Part shown: piece after piece, positions 17,281-25,817 of the stretch
Layout of the letters: every line of letters begins with the position of its first letter
How positions within the stretch are numbered: position 1 is the first letter of the stretch
DNA from: Arthrobacter pascens
Lineage (GTDB): Bacteria > Actinomycetota > Actinomycetes > Actinomycetales > Micrococcaceae
Assembly: GCF_030816475.1 (NCBI RefSeq)
Contig: NZ_JAUSXF010000001.1
Span: 3,410,001-3,474,000 of the forward strand
Direction of reading: 5' to 3'
DNA: 64,000 nucleotides
Made by a program: the position numbers and the translations under genes
The notes under the pieces: generated by a model
What the model was told of the DNA's origin: nothing
The model's input: the letters and a program-made list of their open reading frames with translations, nothing else
Databases searched by the model: none

Positions 17281-17322
17281 AGTGTCGTGGCTGAGTATGT
17301 CGTAGGCAGTACGTCGTAGGCA
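17281..17322 (+). repeat. 14-bp tandem repeat in front of the DUF1622 gene
   Basis: GTATGTCGTAGGCA (17295-17308) and GTACGTCGTAGGCA (17309-17322) are head to tail with one mismatch. A degenerate copy precedes them at 17281. The array ends directly before the GGGGA ribosome binding site, so copy number could affect leader length. Confidence 0.7.
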
Positions 17323-17329
17323 GGGGACT

Positions 17330-17740
17330 ATGGACTTTCAGCAACTCATTGAGGCAGTAGGCAGGTTCATGGACTTCGCCGGCGTGGCTGTCATGGTCAT
17401 CGGCGCGTTAGTGTCCATCCCCATGGCGCTCCGCGGTTACCAGCCGCGGAGGTTGCCTGCCGGTTCCGAGAAGCTCACCGTTTATCGCGCGTACCGGCAA
17501 CTCCTGGGGAGATCCATCCTGCTGGGACTTGAGCTCCTGGTGGCTGCGGATATCATCCGCACCGTGGCCGTGACACCCACGTTTGAAAGCGTTGGCGTCC
17601 TGGCCATTATCGTGCTGATCCGAACCTTCCTTAGCTTTTCGCTCGAACTCGAAATTACTGGCCGCTGGCCATGGCAGAAGGAGCCTTCCGGGGACTCATC
17701 GCAGCCCGCGGAGGCTTCATCTGCAGTAACGTCCAGCTGA
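17330..17740 (+). CDS. DUF1622 family membrane protein
   Basis: Small membrane protein of 136 residues with three predicted helices: DFAGVAVMVIGALVSIPMAL (about 16-35), GRSILLGLELLVAADIIRTV (about 60-79) and ESVGVLAIIVLIRTFLSFSL (about 86-105). The arginine-containing YRAYRQLLGRSILLGLE block and the VLIRTFLSFSLELEI motif are typical of DUF1622. The C-terminal tail is Ser/Ala/Glu-rich. Function unknown. GGGGA lies 5 nt before ATG 17330. Confidence 0.9.
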   Translation: MDFQQLIEAVGRFMDFAGVAVMVIGALVSIPMALRGYQPRRLPAGSEKLTVYRAYRQLLGRSILLGLELLVAADIIRTVAVTPTFESVGVLAIIVLIRTFLSFSLELEITGRWPWQKEPSGDSSQPAEASSAVTSS

Positions 17741-17773
17741 ACCTATCCGTCCGTTGGTCCTAGGCTGGGAAAC

Positions 17774-18406
17774 ATGGCGATCATCCACACAGCTACCCTC
17801 ATCCCATCCAAAATTGAGCTACTGAGCACGTGGCTGCCCAGCCAGCCCTGGTTCACGGATGGCGATCCCACAGATCTGGTGCGGCTGGGTTCGTTCCGGT
17901 TTGACGATCCGGACGGAGAGGTAGGCGTGGAAACGCTGCTCGTGGCCAGCAAGGGCGCCGTTTTTCAGGTGCCTTTGACGTACAGGGGCTCGCCGCTGCA
18001 AGGAGCCGAGGCCAGCCTCATCGGAACGATGGAGCATTCAGTTCTCGGGCAACGATGGGCCTACGATGCCGCTGGTGACCCCGTCTACGCGTCCACTTTG
18101 GCGAAGGCCATCCTGACGGGACAGCCCCAAGCCGAACAGCTGCTGGACGTCGATGGACAGTTCAAGCGGGTCCCTGACAGCGTGCACCTGCAGACCACGG
18201 GCATTCGCCGTACTGAGGTTCCCGTCGTCTCGTCGGCCGTTCCCGAAACGGTGGCAGGCGTAACGACCATTCACACAGGACATTTCGACCTCGTGATTAG
18301 TCGCCAACTCAACCTCAGCGGAGGGACTTCCGGACCACAGATACTGACAGCCACGTGGGCTGAGCAGATGGTCCCGGTGCAACTCGCATCTGTCTCTGAA
18401 GTCTGA
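17774..18406 (+). CDS. CG0192/maltokinase N-cap-like protein
   Basis: Protein of 210 residues resembling the N-terminal cap domain of actinobacterial maltokinases and the CG0192 family. Seen are an opening MAIIHTATLIPSKIELLSTW, the FRFDDPDGEVGVETLLVAS block, VFQVPLTYRGSPLQGAE, a GTMEHSVLGQRWAYDAAGDP motif and a C-terminal LTATWAEQMVPVQLASV. There is no kinase domain in the protein or next to it, so it is probably a stand-alone cap-like protein of unknown role. Its last codons lie in a 33-34-bp repeat array. Confidence 0.8.
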   Translation: MAIIHTATLIPSKIELLSTWLPSQPWFTDGDPTDLVRLGSFRFDDPDGEVGVETLLVASKGAVFQVPLTYRGSPLQGAEASLIGTMEHSVLGQRWAYDAAGDPVYASTLAKAILTGQPQAEQLLDVDGQFKRVPDSVHLQTTGIRRTEVPVVSSAVPETVAGVTTIHTGHFDLVISRQLNLSGGTSGPQILTATWAEQMVPVQLASVSEV

Positions 18407-18500
18407 CTTCCAACCGCCAACCCGGTCTCTGAAGTCTCACGGCGGAGCCCCAACCCCAGACTCTGAGGTCCGACGGCGGGGCGCCACCCGGGCTCTCTGC
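18393..18500 (+). repeat. Degenerate 33-34-bp tandem repeat spanning the 3' end of the CG0192-like gene
   Basis: Units begin with TCTCTGAAGTCT (18393), TCTCTGAAGTCT (18426), ACTCTGAGGTCC (18460) and a decayed TCTCTGCAG (18494); each is followed by a C/G-rich spacer with CGGCGG and CAACCC. The first unit encodes the last residues and contains the stop codon. The remainder is intergenic, up to the DUF222 gene. Confidence 0.7.
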
Positions 18501-18592
18501 AGCATGAGGGCAAAGGCCCAATCAGACTTCCGGCGAGGAACGGTAGGGGGCCTGCGGGCTTTATTGTCAGACCCCCTTGAGATGCTTTGGGT

Positions 18593-20362
18593 ATGGATAG
18601 AACAGCAGCGGGGGATGCGTTGGAGGCCTTTGAGGCTTCCATTGCCTTGCTGCTTTCCCATGTGCGGCGCGGATTAGGCAGCTCGATCTCCACAGTTCCT
18701 GACCCTCTTCGCGAGCAGTCAGATGCATGCTTGGACGGGCTGGCCGAATCGGCCCGGGTGGAAGCCATGCTGGCCGCCCTTAAAGTGCACCTCAGTACGG
18801 GATACGCGGATAAGGCCGCGGCCATTGCGCCGCCGCCGGCAACGCCTCAGGAGCACACCGCCCAGCAAATGGCCGTGGTTGCCGAGGTTGCGTGTGTCCT
18901 GACCGTGAGCGAACAAGCCGCCAGTGCCCTCCTTGCCGACTCCCACGCTCTGACCAGTTCCCTGCCGTTGACGCTGGTCGCATTGCAGGAGGGGTCGATT
19001 TCGTGGCAGCACGCCCGGGTGATGGTCGATGAAACCACTGGCCTTGACCCGGCCGGCGCGGCAGCCTTGGAGGCACACTTCCTGGCACCTGACCTGCTGA
19101 ACGTGGAGGCGGAGGCACCCGGCGCTGGGCGGAGCTGTCCGGCCGGGGAGCTGGTCCCGTCCCGGTTCCGGGCCAAAGCCCGCACCTGGCGTGAGCGCCA
19201 CCACGCCGAAAGCATCCAAAAGCGCCACGCCAAGAGCATTCTGGACCGGCGGGTCGAGTACGCCCCGGACCGGGACGGCATGGCCTGGCTCTCCGCCTAT
19301 CTGCCCGCCGACACCGCATCCGGGATCTGGGACCGGACCACCACCGCCGCCCGCGCCCTGCAAGGGCCGGAGGAGGACAGGACGCTGACGCAGCTGCGCG
19401 CCGACACCGTAGCGGCCTGGCTCCTCGAAGGCACCACCGGCACCGGCAACACGGCCACAATTACGGGCACCGGCACCACGACAGCCGCCACCGGAGCTAT
19501 GGACGCCGGCACTACTATCTCCGGCGGGGTGCCATCACCCAAAGCCCAGGTCCTGGTCACTGTCCCGGTGTTCGCCCTCATGGGTCTGACTGAAGAGCCC
19601 GCCATCCTGGACGGCTACGGCCCGATCCCTGCCTCAATGGCCCGCAGGCTCGTTGCCGACGGCGCCGACTCCTTCCACCGGGTCCTGACCGACCCCCGCG
19701 ACGGCGCACCCCTGGAAATCGGCCGCACCAGCTACCGCATCCCCACAGCCATGCGGCAATGGCTAAGGCTTCGGGACGGCAAATGCCCCTTCCCCGGCTG
19801 CAACAACCACTCCCTGGACAACGAAGCAGACCACCTCCTCGCCTGGACCCACGGCGGAACCACCGGCATCACCAACCTCGGCCAACCCTGCCGCAAACAC
19901 CACAAACTCCGACACACCACCGCGTGGAAACCAACCCAAGCCACCAAGAACAAACCACCAGGCTGGACCTCACCCACCGGACGCCACTACCAAAGCGAAC
20001 AACAAAACTGGGAACCACCCCACTGGCCCAACAACGCTATGGATGAAATCCAACATGAAGAACACGGATGGGAACCACCCGGCTGGCCGCGGGAAATCTA
20101 CAACCTTGAAACCGAGCCGCCCGAATACCCTGGGCTGCCCGAAAATCCAGAGCTAACCGAAGATTCCGAATACCAGGAGCCGCCTGAATATCCAGAGCTT
20201 CCCGAGGATTTCTACCCGCGTGAATATCCAGAGCTACCCGAAGATTCGGGATACCCCGAGCCGCCTGAAGGTCCAGAGCTTCCCGAGGAATTCTACGTAC
20301 CTGAAGGTCCCGAGCTACCAGAGGATTCCATCCCGGAATGGGCGGATTTTTTGCTGGCGTAG
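18593..20362 (+). CDS. DUF222 / HNH endonuclease (13E12 repeat family)
   Basis: Protein of 589 residues. The long N-terminal helical part is DUF222-like, with the TGLDPAGAAALEAHFLAPDL and DRDGMAWLSAYLPADTASGI segments. A Thr/Gly low-complexity insert (about 280-310) follows. The HNH nuclease is CPFPGCNNHSLDNEADHLLA to CRKHHKLRH, with two CxxC-type pairs and catalytic His. A C-terminal tail of about 100 residues is Pro/Glu-rich with repeated YPELPED units. ATG 18593 is chosen over an in-frame TTG 6 nt upstream. Such genes are multi-copy in actinobacteria; role uncertain. Confidence 0.88.
   Translation: MDRTAAGDALEAFEASIALLLSHVRRGLGSSISTVPDPLREQSDACLDGLAESARVEAMLAALKVHLSTGYADKAAAIAPPPATPQEHTAQQMAVVAEVACVLTVSEQAASALLADSHALTSSLPLTLVALQEGSISWQHARVMVDETTGLDPAGAAALEAHFLAPDLLNVEAEAPGAGRSCPAGELVPSRFRAKARTWRERHHAESIQKRHAKSILDRRVEYAPDRDGMAWLSAYLPADTASGIWDRTTTAARALQGPEEDRTLTQLRADTVAAWLLEGTTGTGNTATITGTGTTTAATGAMDAGTTISGGVPSPKAQVLVTVPVFALMGLTEEPAILDGYGPIPASMARRLVADGADSFHRVLTDPRDGAPLEIGRTSYRIPTAMRQWLRLRDGKCPFPGCNNHSLDNEADHLLAWTHGGTTGITNLGQPCRKHHKLRHTTAWKPTQATKNKPPGWTSPTGRHYQSEQQNWEPPHWPNNAMDEIQHEEHGWEPPGWPREIYNLETEPPEYPGLPENPELTEDSEYQEPPEYPELPEDFYPREYPELPEDSGYPEPPEGPELPEEFYVPEGPELPEDSIPEWADFLLA
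20104..20350 (+). repeat. Coding tandem repeat (PELPED tail), 81-bp period
   Basis: Within the HNH protein tail the DNA repeats with an 81-bp period; for example GAGCCGCCTGAA occurs at 20177 and 20258. Each 27-residue unit holds two PELPE(D/E) motifs. The tail is strongly acidic and lies after the nuclease domain. Confidence 0.75.
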
Positions 20363-20441
20363 ATCCATGACGCCCGTCCTGGATTGCCGTGCAGTAAGCC
20401 CCCTTCGAACTCAGTAGACCCTCTTGGATCTCGGTCTTGAA

Positions 20442-20762
20442 CTACGCGTCCTGCCAGCCGCGGCCTTCAACAAAGGTGGCCACGAGGGTTCCGACGCCTT
20501 CCCGAAGCGAATTCGACGGATCAAAGTACAAGGCAGCTTCCGAGGCACGGCTGTGAGTGATCAGCTGCTCTGCTTCCAACTTTGCTTCCGGCACAGTTGC
20601 GCCAACTATGCCTGTTCTGGCCGGCAGCTCGGATGTGTGGACCATCTCGGCGTCGGTCTCCGACAACGGGATGGTGGTGCCGGTGTTGATCTCGTCGTGC
20701 GGGAACTCAAACTCTGCATCGTCGGAGGCGGCTGGAATGGTGTACTCCAAGAAGTAAGTCAT
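20442..20762 (-). CDS. Hypothetical protein
   Basis: A 106-residue acidic protein that I do not recognise. It opens MTYFLEYTIPAASDDAEFEF and contains a long central segment with TGIVGATVPEAKLEAEQLIT, then FDPSNSLREGVGTLVATFVE. No signal peptide or membrane segment. Codon use matches neighbouring genes, and an AAGG-like Shine-Dalgarno precedes ATG 20762. Convergent with the HNH gene and downstream of nothing obvious. Confidence 0.6.
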   Translation of the reverse strand: MTYFLEYTIPAASDDAEFEFPHDEINTGTTIPLSETDAEMVHTSELPARTGIVGATVPEAKLEAEQLITHSRASEAALYFDPSNSLREGVGTLVATFVEGRGWQDA

Positions 20763-20878
20763 GGTCCCAGCCTTGCAGAAACTGACCAGCCTAGAAAGTT
20801 CCCTCAGCCTTCAAGCATCCCTGCCATGCTTGTGGGACCGAAAAGCCAGCTCCAAAAAACTTAGCGGCGATGAAGGAT

Positions 20879-23383
20879 CTACTTCCCGAGGCCGGCCTTG
20901 CGGAGGGCCTCAGCCATGGCTGTGTTCAGCGGTGCGGCTTGAGGCGCCGGGGACCTGTCGCCTGAAGGTTTTGCGGCCGAGCCCCTGCCACGGCCAGCAT
21001 TCTGCGTTCCCGACGACTTCCTGCGGTCTCCCCGTGTGGCGGAGCCGTTGTCGGAACCTCTGCCTCCTCGAGCAGACCCGCCAGACTCCCGACCATCAGA
21101 CTCCCGACTACTGGACGACGACCCGCCGGACTCCCGTCCGCCCGGCGCCCGCCCACCGGACGGCGAGGGTTCGTCGTCGAGCCTCAGCGTCAGCGAAATC
21201 CGCTTCCGCTCCGGATCCGCCTCCAGCACCTTTACGCGCACAACCTGCCCGGACTTGACTACTTCCCGCGGGTCGGAGACAAAGCGGTTAGCCAGGGCGG
21301 AAACGTGGACAAGCCCGTCCTGATGGACACCGACGTCGACGAACGCGCCGAAAGCAGCAACGTTGGTAACGGTACCTTCGAGGATCATTCCGGGCCTGAG
21401 ATCGGAGATCTTCTCGATCCCTTCTGAAAAAGTGGCGGCGGCAAACGCCGGCCGGGGATCACGTCCCGGCTTGTCCAGCTCCGCCAAGATGTCCTGCACT
21501 GTGGGCAGGCCAAAGCTTCCATCCACGAAGTCACGGGGATCCAGGGACGACGCCGGCGCGGAGCCGGCGGCCACGAGAATCTTGCGCGCCACGGCATAAG
21601 CCTCCGGGTGCACGCTTGACGCGTCAAGCGGCTCTACTCCCCCGGTGATCCGCAGGAAGCCTGCGCACTGCTCAAACGCCTTGGCCCCCAAGCGCGGAAC
21701 CTTTTTCAGCTCCGCGCGCTTCGCGAAAGGGCCGTGCTCGTTCCGGTAGGCCACAATATTTTCGCTCAGCAGTGGTCCGACGCCGGCCACCCTGCTCAGC
21801 AGCGCAGGCGACGCCGTGTTCACGTCGACGCCCACCGCATTCACGCAGTCCTCCACCACGGCGTCGAGGCTGCGGTCGAGCTTGGACGCGGTGACATCAT
21901 GCTGGTACTGCCCCACTCCAATGGACTTTGGATCGATCTTCACCAGCTCGGCCAGAGGATCCTGCAGCCGGCGCGCAATCGATACAGCCCCGCGCAAGGA
22001 CACGTCCATTCCCGGCAGCTCGGCCGCAGCCAGGGCCGACGCCGAATACACTGACGCCCCGGCCTCCGACACCACAAGCTTTTGCGGCTTCCGGTCGCTC
22101 CCGGAAAGCAGCTTGATCAGTTCCGCCGCGAGTTTGTCCGTCTCCCGGGAGGCCGTACCGTTTCCGATCGCCACGAGCTCGACGTCGTGCTGCCGCGCCA
22201 GCCGGACCAACGTCGCCAGGGATTCATCCCACTTCCGCACCGGTGCGTGGGGATACACCGTGTCAGTAGCCACCACCTTGCCTGTTCCGTCAACTACGGC
22301 AACCTTCACACCTGTCCGCAGCCCCGGGTCCAGGCCAAGGGTGGCACGGTTACCTGCAGGCGCTGCAAGCAGGACATCGCGCAGGTTGGCGGCGAACACC
22401 CGCACAGCCTCGTCCTCGGCCGCTGTAAACATCCGCCCGCGCAGATCAGCGGTGAGCCGAGCAAGCACCCGCGAACGCCAGGCCACCTGGGCAGTCTGCA
22501 CAAGCCAGGCATCTGCGGGGCGGCCCCTGTCCGTAACTCCGAGGCATTTTGCCACGGCGGATTCGTAGCGGGAGCGCGCGGCGGCGAGGGCGTCGTCGTC
22601 GTTCGGGTCCGCCTCGGTGAGATCGAGCTCCAGAATGCCGTCCTTCTCACCGCGCAATAGCGCCAGCACCCGGTGAGAAGGCATTCCGGACGGCGCCTGG
22701 GCAAAGTCGAAGTAGTCCGCGAACTTCTGACCCTCCGCCTCTTTTCCCTTCTTCACCCTCGACACCATCCGGCCCTGGGTCCACAGCCGGTCCCGCAGTG
22801 TTCCGGCGAGGTCAGGGTCCTGGGCCACTCGCTCCACGAGGATGGAACGGGCACCAGCCAGCGCGGCGGTGGAGTCATCGATGGCATGATCCGGGTTCAG
22901 GTATTTGGCAGCCTCGCGCTCCGGGTCCAGCTCCGGCCGCTTCAGGAGGGTTTCGGCCAAAGGTTCAAGCCCGGCTTCCCGTGCGATCTGGGCCTTCGTC
23001 CGGCGCTTGGATTTGAACGGAAGGTAGATGTCCTCCAGCCGGGATTTGGTATCGGCGGCGAGGACTGCCCTCTGGACTTCCGGAGTGAGCTGCCCTTGGG
23101 CGGCAATCACTTCAAGCACCGTCCGACGGCGGTCCTCGAGTTCGCGGAGATAGCGCAGGCGCTCGTCGAGCTCGCGGAGCTGAGTGTCGTCCAGAGTCCC
23201 GGTCGCCTCCTTGCGGTAGCGGGCAATGAACGGGACAGTGGACCCGGCGTCGAGCAACTCCACGGCCGCCCGGACCTGCCACGATTTCACACCCAGTTCG
23301 GCGGCAATCTGGGTGTTGATCGCGTTTTCCGGCGCTTCGGCCGGGGACGTGGGGGCGGACGTGCGCTGCGGGAGTTGGGTCAC
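20879..23383 (-). CDS. tex: Tex family RNA-binding transcription accessory protein
   Basis: About 834 residues. Family features in order are the N-terminal helical region with VPFIARYRKEATGTLDD, the YqgF/RNase H-like domain (LGLDPGLRTGVKVAVVDGTG), helix-hairpin-helix elements (VNAVGVDVNTASPALLSRV, then KKVPRLGAKAFEQCAGFLRI), and a C-terminal S1 domain (GMILEGTVTNVAAFGAFVDV). After S1 comes a 90-residue Ser/Gly/Arg-rich disordered tail, longer than in most Tex proteins. Tex influences transcription and RNA turnover. GTG 23383 is the most likely start (VTQLPQRTSAP); an in-frame ATG at 23419 is possible. Confidence 0.93.
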   Translation of the reverse strand: MTQLPQRTSAPTSPAEAPENAINTQIAAELGVKSWQVRAAVELLDAGSTVPFIARYRKEATGTLDDTQLRELDERLRYLRELEDRRRTVLEVIAAQGQLTPEVQRAVLAADTKSRLEDIYLPFKSKRRTKAQIAREAGLEPLAETLLKRPELDPEREAAKYLNPDHAIDDSTAALAGARSILVERVAQDPDLAGTLRDRLWTQGRMVSRVKKGKEAEGQKFADYFDFAQAPSGMPSHRVLALLRGEKDGILELDLTEADPNDDDALAAARSRYESAVAKCLGVTDRGRPADAWLVQTAQVAWRSRVLARLTADLRGRMFTAAEDEAVRVFAANLRDVLLAAPAGNRATLGLDPGLRTGVKVAVVDGTGKVVATDTVYPHAPVRKWDESLATLVRLARQHDVELVAIGNGTASRETDKLAAELIKLLSGSDRKPQKLVVSEAGASVYSASALAAAELPGMDVSLRGAVSIARRLQDPLAELVKIDPKSIGVGQYQHDVTASKLDRSLDAVVEDCVNAVGVDVNTASPALLSRVAGVGPLLSENIVAYRNEHGPFAKRAELKKVPRLGAKAFEQCAGFLRITGGVEPLDASSVHPEAYAVARKILVAAGSAPASSLDPRDFVDGSFGLPTVQDILAELDKPGRDPRPAFAAATFSEGIEKISDLRPGMILEGTVTNVAAFGAFVDVGVHQDGLVHVSALANRFVSDPREVVKSGQVVRVKVLEADPERKRISLTLRLDDEPSPSGGRAPGGRESGGSSSSSRESDGRESGGSARGGRGSDNGSATRGDRRKSSGTQNAGRGRGSAAKPSGDRSPAPQAAPLNTAMAEALRKAGLGK

Positions 23384-23522
23384 CAGAACATCTTGCCCTA
23401 CAGACCAGCGTGTCTCCACTGGCTTTCAGTTGGTCCCGCTGCGGTAGGTATTCCGCTCCGGGCCTCTAAGTGCTGTAGTGGAGGTGCCGTCACCGGTAAT
23501 CATTCGCGAGGAAGAGGCCACC

Positions 23523-23819
23523 ATGCGGGAATTGCTGATCGTCTTCCAGGATGGGTTTGAAGAGGCCAACATCACTGTCACGGTCAATGGCAAGCAGGTG
23601 CGGCGGGACTTGGGCGTTTCCACCAACCCCCTCCTGGGAATGGCCTCCGAAGTTTCAGTTGAATTGCCGGCCAAGGGCGCGCATGTAGGGGTCGAGGTCA
23701 CCAACCGGGGGCTCAAAGCGATCACCAAGGTCAGCGGAAAGCCTAAGAGCCTGCTTGTTTCGATTGAGGACGGCAGGCTGATGATGCGCGAGGGCACAGG
23801 CCGGGAGGCGTTCCTTTAG
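23523..23819 (+). CDS. Hypothetical small protein
   Basis: A 98-residue protein with no family I recognise. The sequence is beta-rich (ELLIVFQDGFEEANITVTVN, then VSVELPAKGAHVGVEVTNRG and KSLLVSIEDGRLMMREG) and looks like a small Ig-like or jelly-roll fold. ATG 23523 follows GAGGAAGAGG. No signal peptide. Between divergent tex and the convergent cytosine deaminase gene. Confidence 0.65.
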   Translation: MRELLIVFQDGFEEANITVTVNGKQVRRDLGVSTNPLLGMASEVSVELPAKGAHVGVEVTNRGLKAITKVSGKPKSLLVSIEDGRLMMREGTGREAFL

Positions 23820-23848
23820 ATGCCCGCCTCGAGCTCCTGCCGCCTCCG

Positions 23849-24283
23849 TTATTTGGCGATGTCCTCGGCCCAAAGTTCAGCATGGTCGCGCTGGAAGTTG
23901 CGCATCATGTCAACGCAGCGCTCGTCATTCAGCACCACTACCTCCACCCCGCGGGAGCGCAGGAGATCGAATTCGCCGGGAAAGGTCTCTGCTTCTCCCA
24001 CCACGACTTTCGGGATTTTGAACTGGATGATGGTTCCAGTACACATGGCACATGGGGCAAGTGTCGTATAGAGCACGGTATCCCGATAGCTGCGCTGGCG
24101 CCCGGCCGCACGGAGCGCTGACATCTCGCCGTGGGCAATGGGATCGCCTTGCTGGACCCTCTCGTTGTGTCCCGTCGCAACGATCTCCCCGCCGCGGGCC
24201 AATGCCGCACCAATGGGAATGCCGCCTTCGCTGAGGCTCTTCTGGGCGGCTTGGAATGCGGCTTCGAACACCGGATCGGTCAT
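23849..24283 (-). CDS. Nucleoside deaminase, yeast-type cytosine deaminase homologue
   Basis: Zinc deaminase of 144 residues in the CDA fold. Ligands and catalytic residue are His51 and Glu53 (HGEMSAL) and Cys78/Cys81 (LYTTLAPCAMCTG). The C-terminal part, VVVGEAETFPGEF, GVEVVVLNDERC and ELWAEDIAK, parallels yeast cytosine deaminase (FCY1), which has VVVGENVNF, GHEVVVVDDERC and QDWFEDIGE. Cytosine deamination is therefore more likely than tRNA or guanine deamination, though unproven. ATG 24283 is preceded by TAGGCT ending 6 nt before it, suggesting a leaderless mRNA. Confidence 0.85.
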   Translation of the reverse strand: MTDPVFEAAFQAAQKSLSEGGIPIGAALARGGEIVATGHNERVQQGDPIAHGEMSALRAAGRQRSYRDTVLYTTLAPCAMCTGTIIQFKIPKVVVGEAETFPGEFDLLRSRGVEVVVLNDERCVDMMRNFQRDHAELWAEDIAK

Positions 24284-24526
24284 GGGCAAAGCCTACCCGG
24301 GAGATGGCTCCGGAATGGCGTGCTACCGCCAGAAAGCTTCCGATAATCCATTCGGTGGAGTATCATTGATGCTACCGCCGGGCCTTAATAACCCGACGGG
24401 CCACTTTACAAAATGGGGCCAAGAAAGCCGTCGGATGGCTTTTGGCCCACGCTGCCGGGACAGCACACCGAGCAGCAAGCGACGGCGGCACCCAAGCCGG
24501 GTGCCGCCGTCGTCGTTAACTTCTTG
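24284..24526 (-). promoter_or_regulatory. Intergenic region with three hairpins and a leaderless promoter
   Basis: The gap holds a terminator-like hairpin at 24481-24511. It also holds a second, imperfect stem at 24416-24448 (GGGCCAA...AAGCC facing GGCTT...TTGGCCC) and a third pairing of CCGGGCC with GGGCC-like segments around 24378-24402. The TAGGCT -10 (24290-24295) of the deaminase lies at the other end. A small RNA cannot be excluded but no promoter for one is evident. Confidence 0.4.
24481..24511 (-). terminator. Hairpin terminator downstream of the Old Yellow Enzyme gene
   Basis: Perfect 13-bp arms, GACGGCGGCACCC and its complement, with a 5-nt loop, 16 nt after the stop of the minus-strand reductase gene. 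No marked U-tract. The stem core GACGGCGGC recurs in two other terminators in this window. Confidence 0.75.
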
Positions 24527-25597
24527 CTAGCTCTGGTAGGCGGGGTAATCTGTGTAGCCCTTGGCGCCTTCGCCGTAGAAGGTGGAGGGATCCGGCTCGT
24601 TCAACGGGAGGCTTTCCTTCCATCGCCGAGCCAGGTCCGGGTTGGCGATGGCGGCGCGGCCAACCACTACTGCGTCTGCATAACCGTCGGCAACCAGCGC
24701 AAACGCTGCGTCGCGGGTGGTGACAACGCCGAAGCCCGTGTTCACCAGGAACGTTCCGTTAAAGCGCGAGCGGAGATCCTGAACGAGCTCGTCGGTCGGC
24801 TCGTGGTGGAGGATGCTCAGGTACGCGAGGTTCAGGGGCGCAATGCTGTCCACCAGTACCTCGTAGGTGGCCCGCACGTCGGCAGCATCTGTTTCGGCGA
24901 TGCCTTGGACGTTATGCTCCGGCGAAATGCGGATGCCCACCCGGCTGGCGCCAAGCGCTCCGACTACGGCGTTGACCGTCTCGATCACAAAGCGGGCACG
25001 ATTTTCGGGTGAACCGCCATAGCTGTCCGTGCGGACGTTGGAGTTCGGTGCCAGGAACTCGTGCAGGAGATACCCGTTCGCCGAGTGCAGTTCCACGCCG
25101 TCGAACCCTGCCTCGATCGCGTTGCGCGATGCCCTGACGATCTCCTGGATGACCACGAGAAGCTCATCGGTGGTAAGCGCATGCGGCACCGGGTACTGCT
25201 GCTTGCCGACCGGAGTGCGGACCTCGCCCTCGATGGCGACAGCGCTGGGGGCCACGATCTGGTGGCCGCCGGTGATGTCCTGGTGGGAAACCCGGCCGCC
25301 GTGCATGATCTGGGCGAAAATCCGGCCACCTTCAGCGTGGACGGCCTCAGTGACTTTCTTCCAACCGGCGATCTGCTCTTCGGTGAACAGACCGGGCTGA
25401 CCCGGGTAGGAACGTCCTGCGGGGCTCGGGTAGATGCCCTCGCTCACAATCAGTCCCAGGGATGCGCGCTGCCGGTAGTGCTCAACGACCAGCGGCCCGG
25501 GAATGCCTTCATCGCCGGAACGCACGCGGGTCAGGGGCGCCATCACCAGGCGGTTCGGCAGTTCGAGCTCACCAAGGGTCAACGGGGAAAACAGCAT
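24527..25597 (-). CDS. Alkene reductase, Old Yellow Enzyme family
   Basis: FMN-dependent ene-reductase of 356 residues, TIM barrel. Signatures are the opening LFSPLTLGELELPNRLVMAP, then LTRVRSGDEGIPGP, IFAQIMHGGRVSH (active-site region), GFDGVELHSANGYLLHEFLA, NVRTDSYGGSPENRARF and a C-terminal VNTGFG...VVVGRAAIANPD. It resembles NemA/xenobiotic reductases that reduce activated alkenes or nitro-esters with NAD(P)H. Divergent from the class III aminotransferase gene; the spacer holds CCTATG...CATAGG inverted elements (about 25752-25781). Confidence 0.93.
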   Translation of the reverse strand: MLFSPLTLGELELPNRLVMAPLTRVRSGDEGIPGPLVVEHYRQRASLGLIVSEGIYPSPAGRSYPGQPGLFTEEQIAGWKKVTEAVHAEGGRIFAQIMHGGRVSHQDITGGHQIVAPSAVAIEGEVRTPVGKQQYPVPHALTTDELLVVIQEIVRASRNAIEAGFDGVELHSANGYLLHEFLAPNSNVRTDSYGGSPENRARFVIETVNAVVGALGASRVGIRISPEHNVQGIAETDAADVRATYEVLVDSIAPLNLAYLSILHHEPTDELVQDLRSRFNGTFLVNTGFGVVTTRDAAFALVADGYADAVVVGRAAIANPDLARRWKESLPLNEPDPSTFYGEGAKGYTDYPAYQS

Positions 25598-25817
25598 GCG
25601 CGGTTCCTTTCAAAGGCGGGTTGCTTCTGCTGTGCCCAACTGTCCCGGCGTCTGCAACTATTCCTGATGAGACGGGAATCACGGCATGTATTCCCTGTCC
25701 TGCTTAGGCTCCGGAGGGCCGCCCGCCCAGCGCCACGGCTATGGACGCTGGCCTATGACGGTGCCATGGTGAAGCCATAGGGGTGGACAGTCCGGCACCA
25801 AAGCAACGGAGGATGTC

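Noticed and set aside
18393..18500. CRISPR array
   Set aside because: Units are degenerate, lack unique spacers of constant length and have no cas genes near.
20104..20350. CRISPR-like repeats in the HNH tail
   Set aside because: They are in-frame coding repeats of a Pro/Glu-rich tail.
23420..23522. LexA/SOS box near tex or recQ
   Set aside because: No TCGAAC-N4-GTTCGA-like dyad is present in these promoters.
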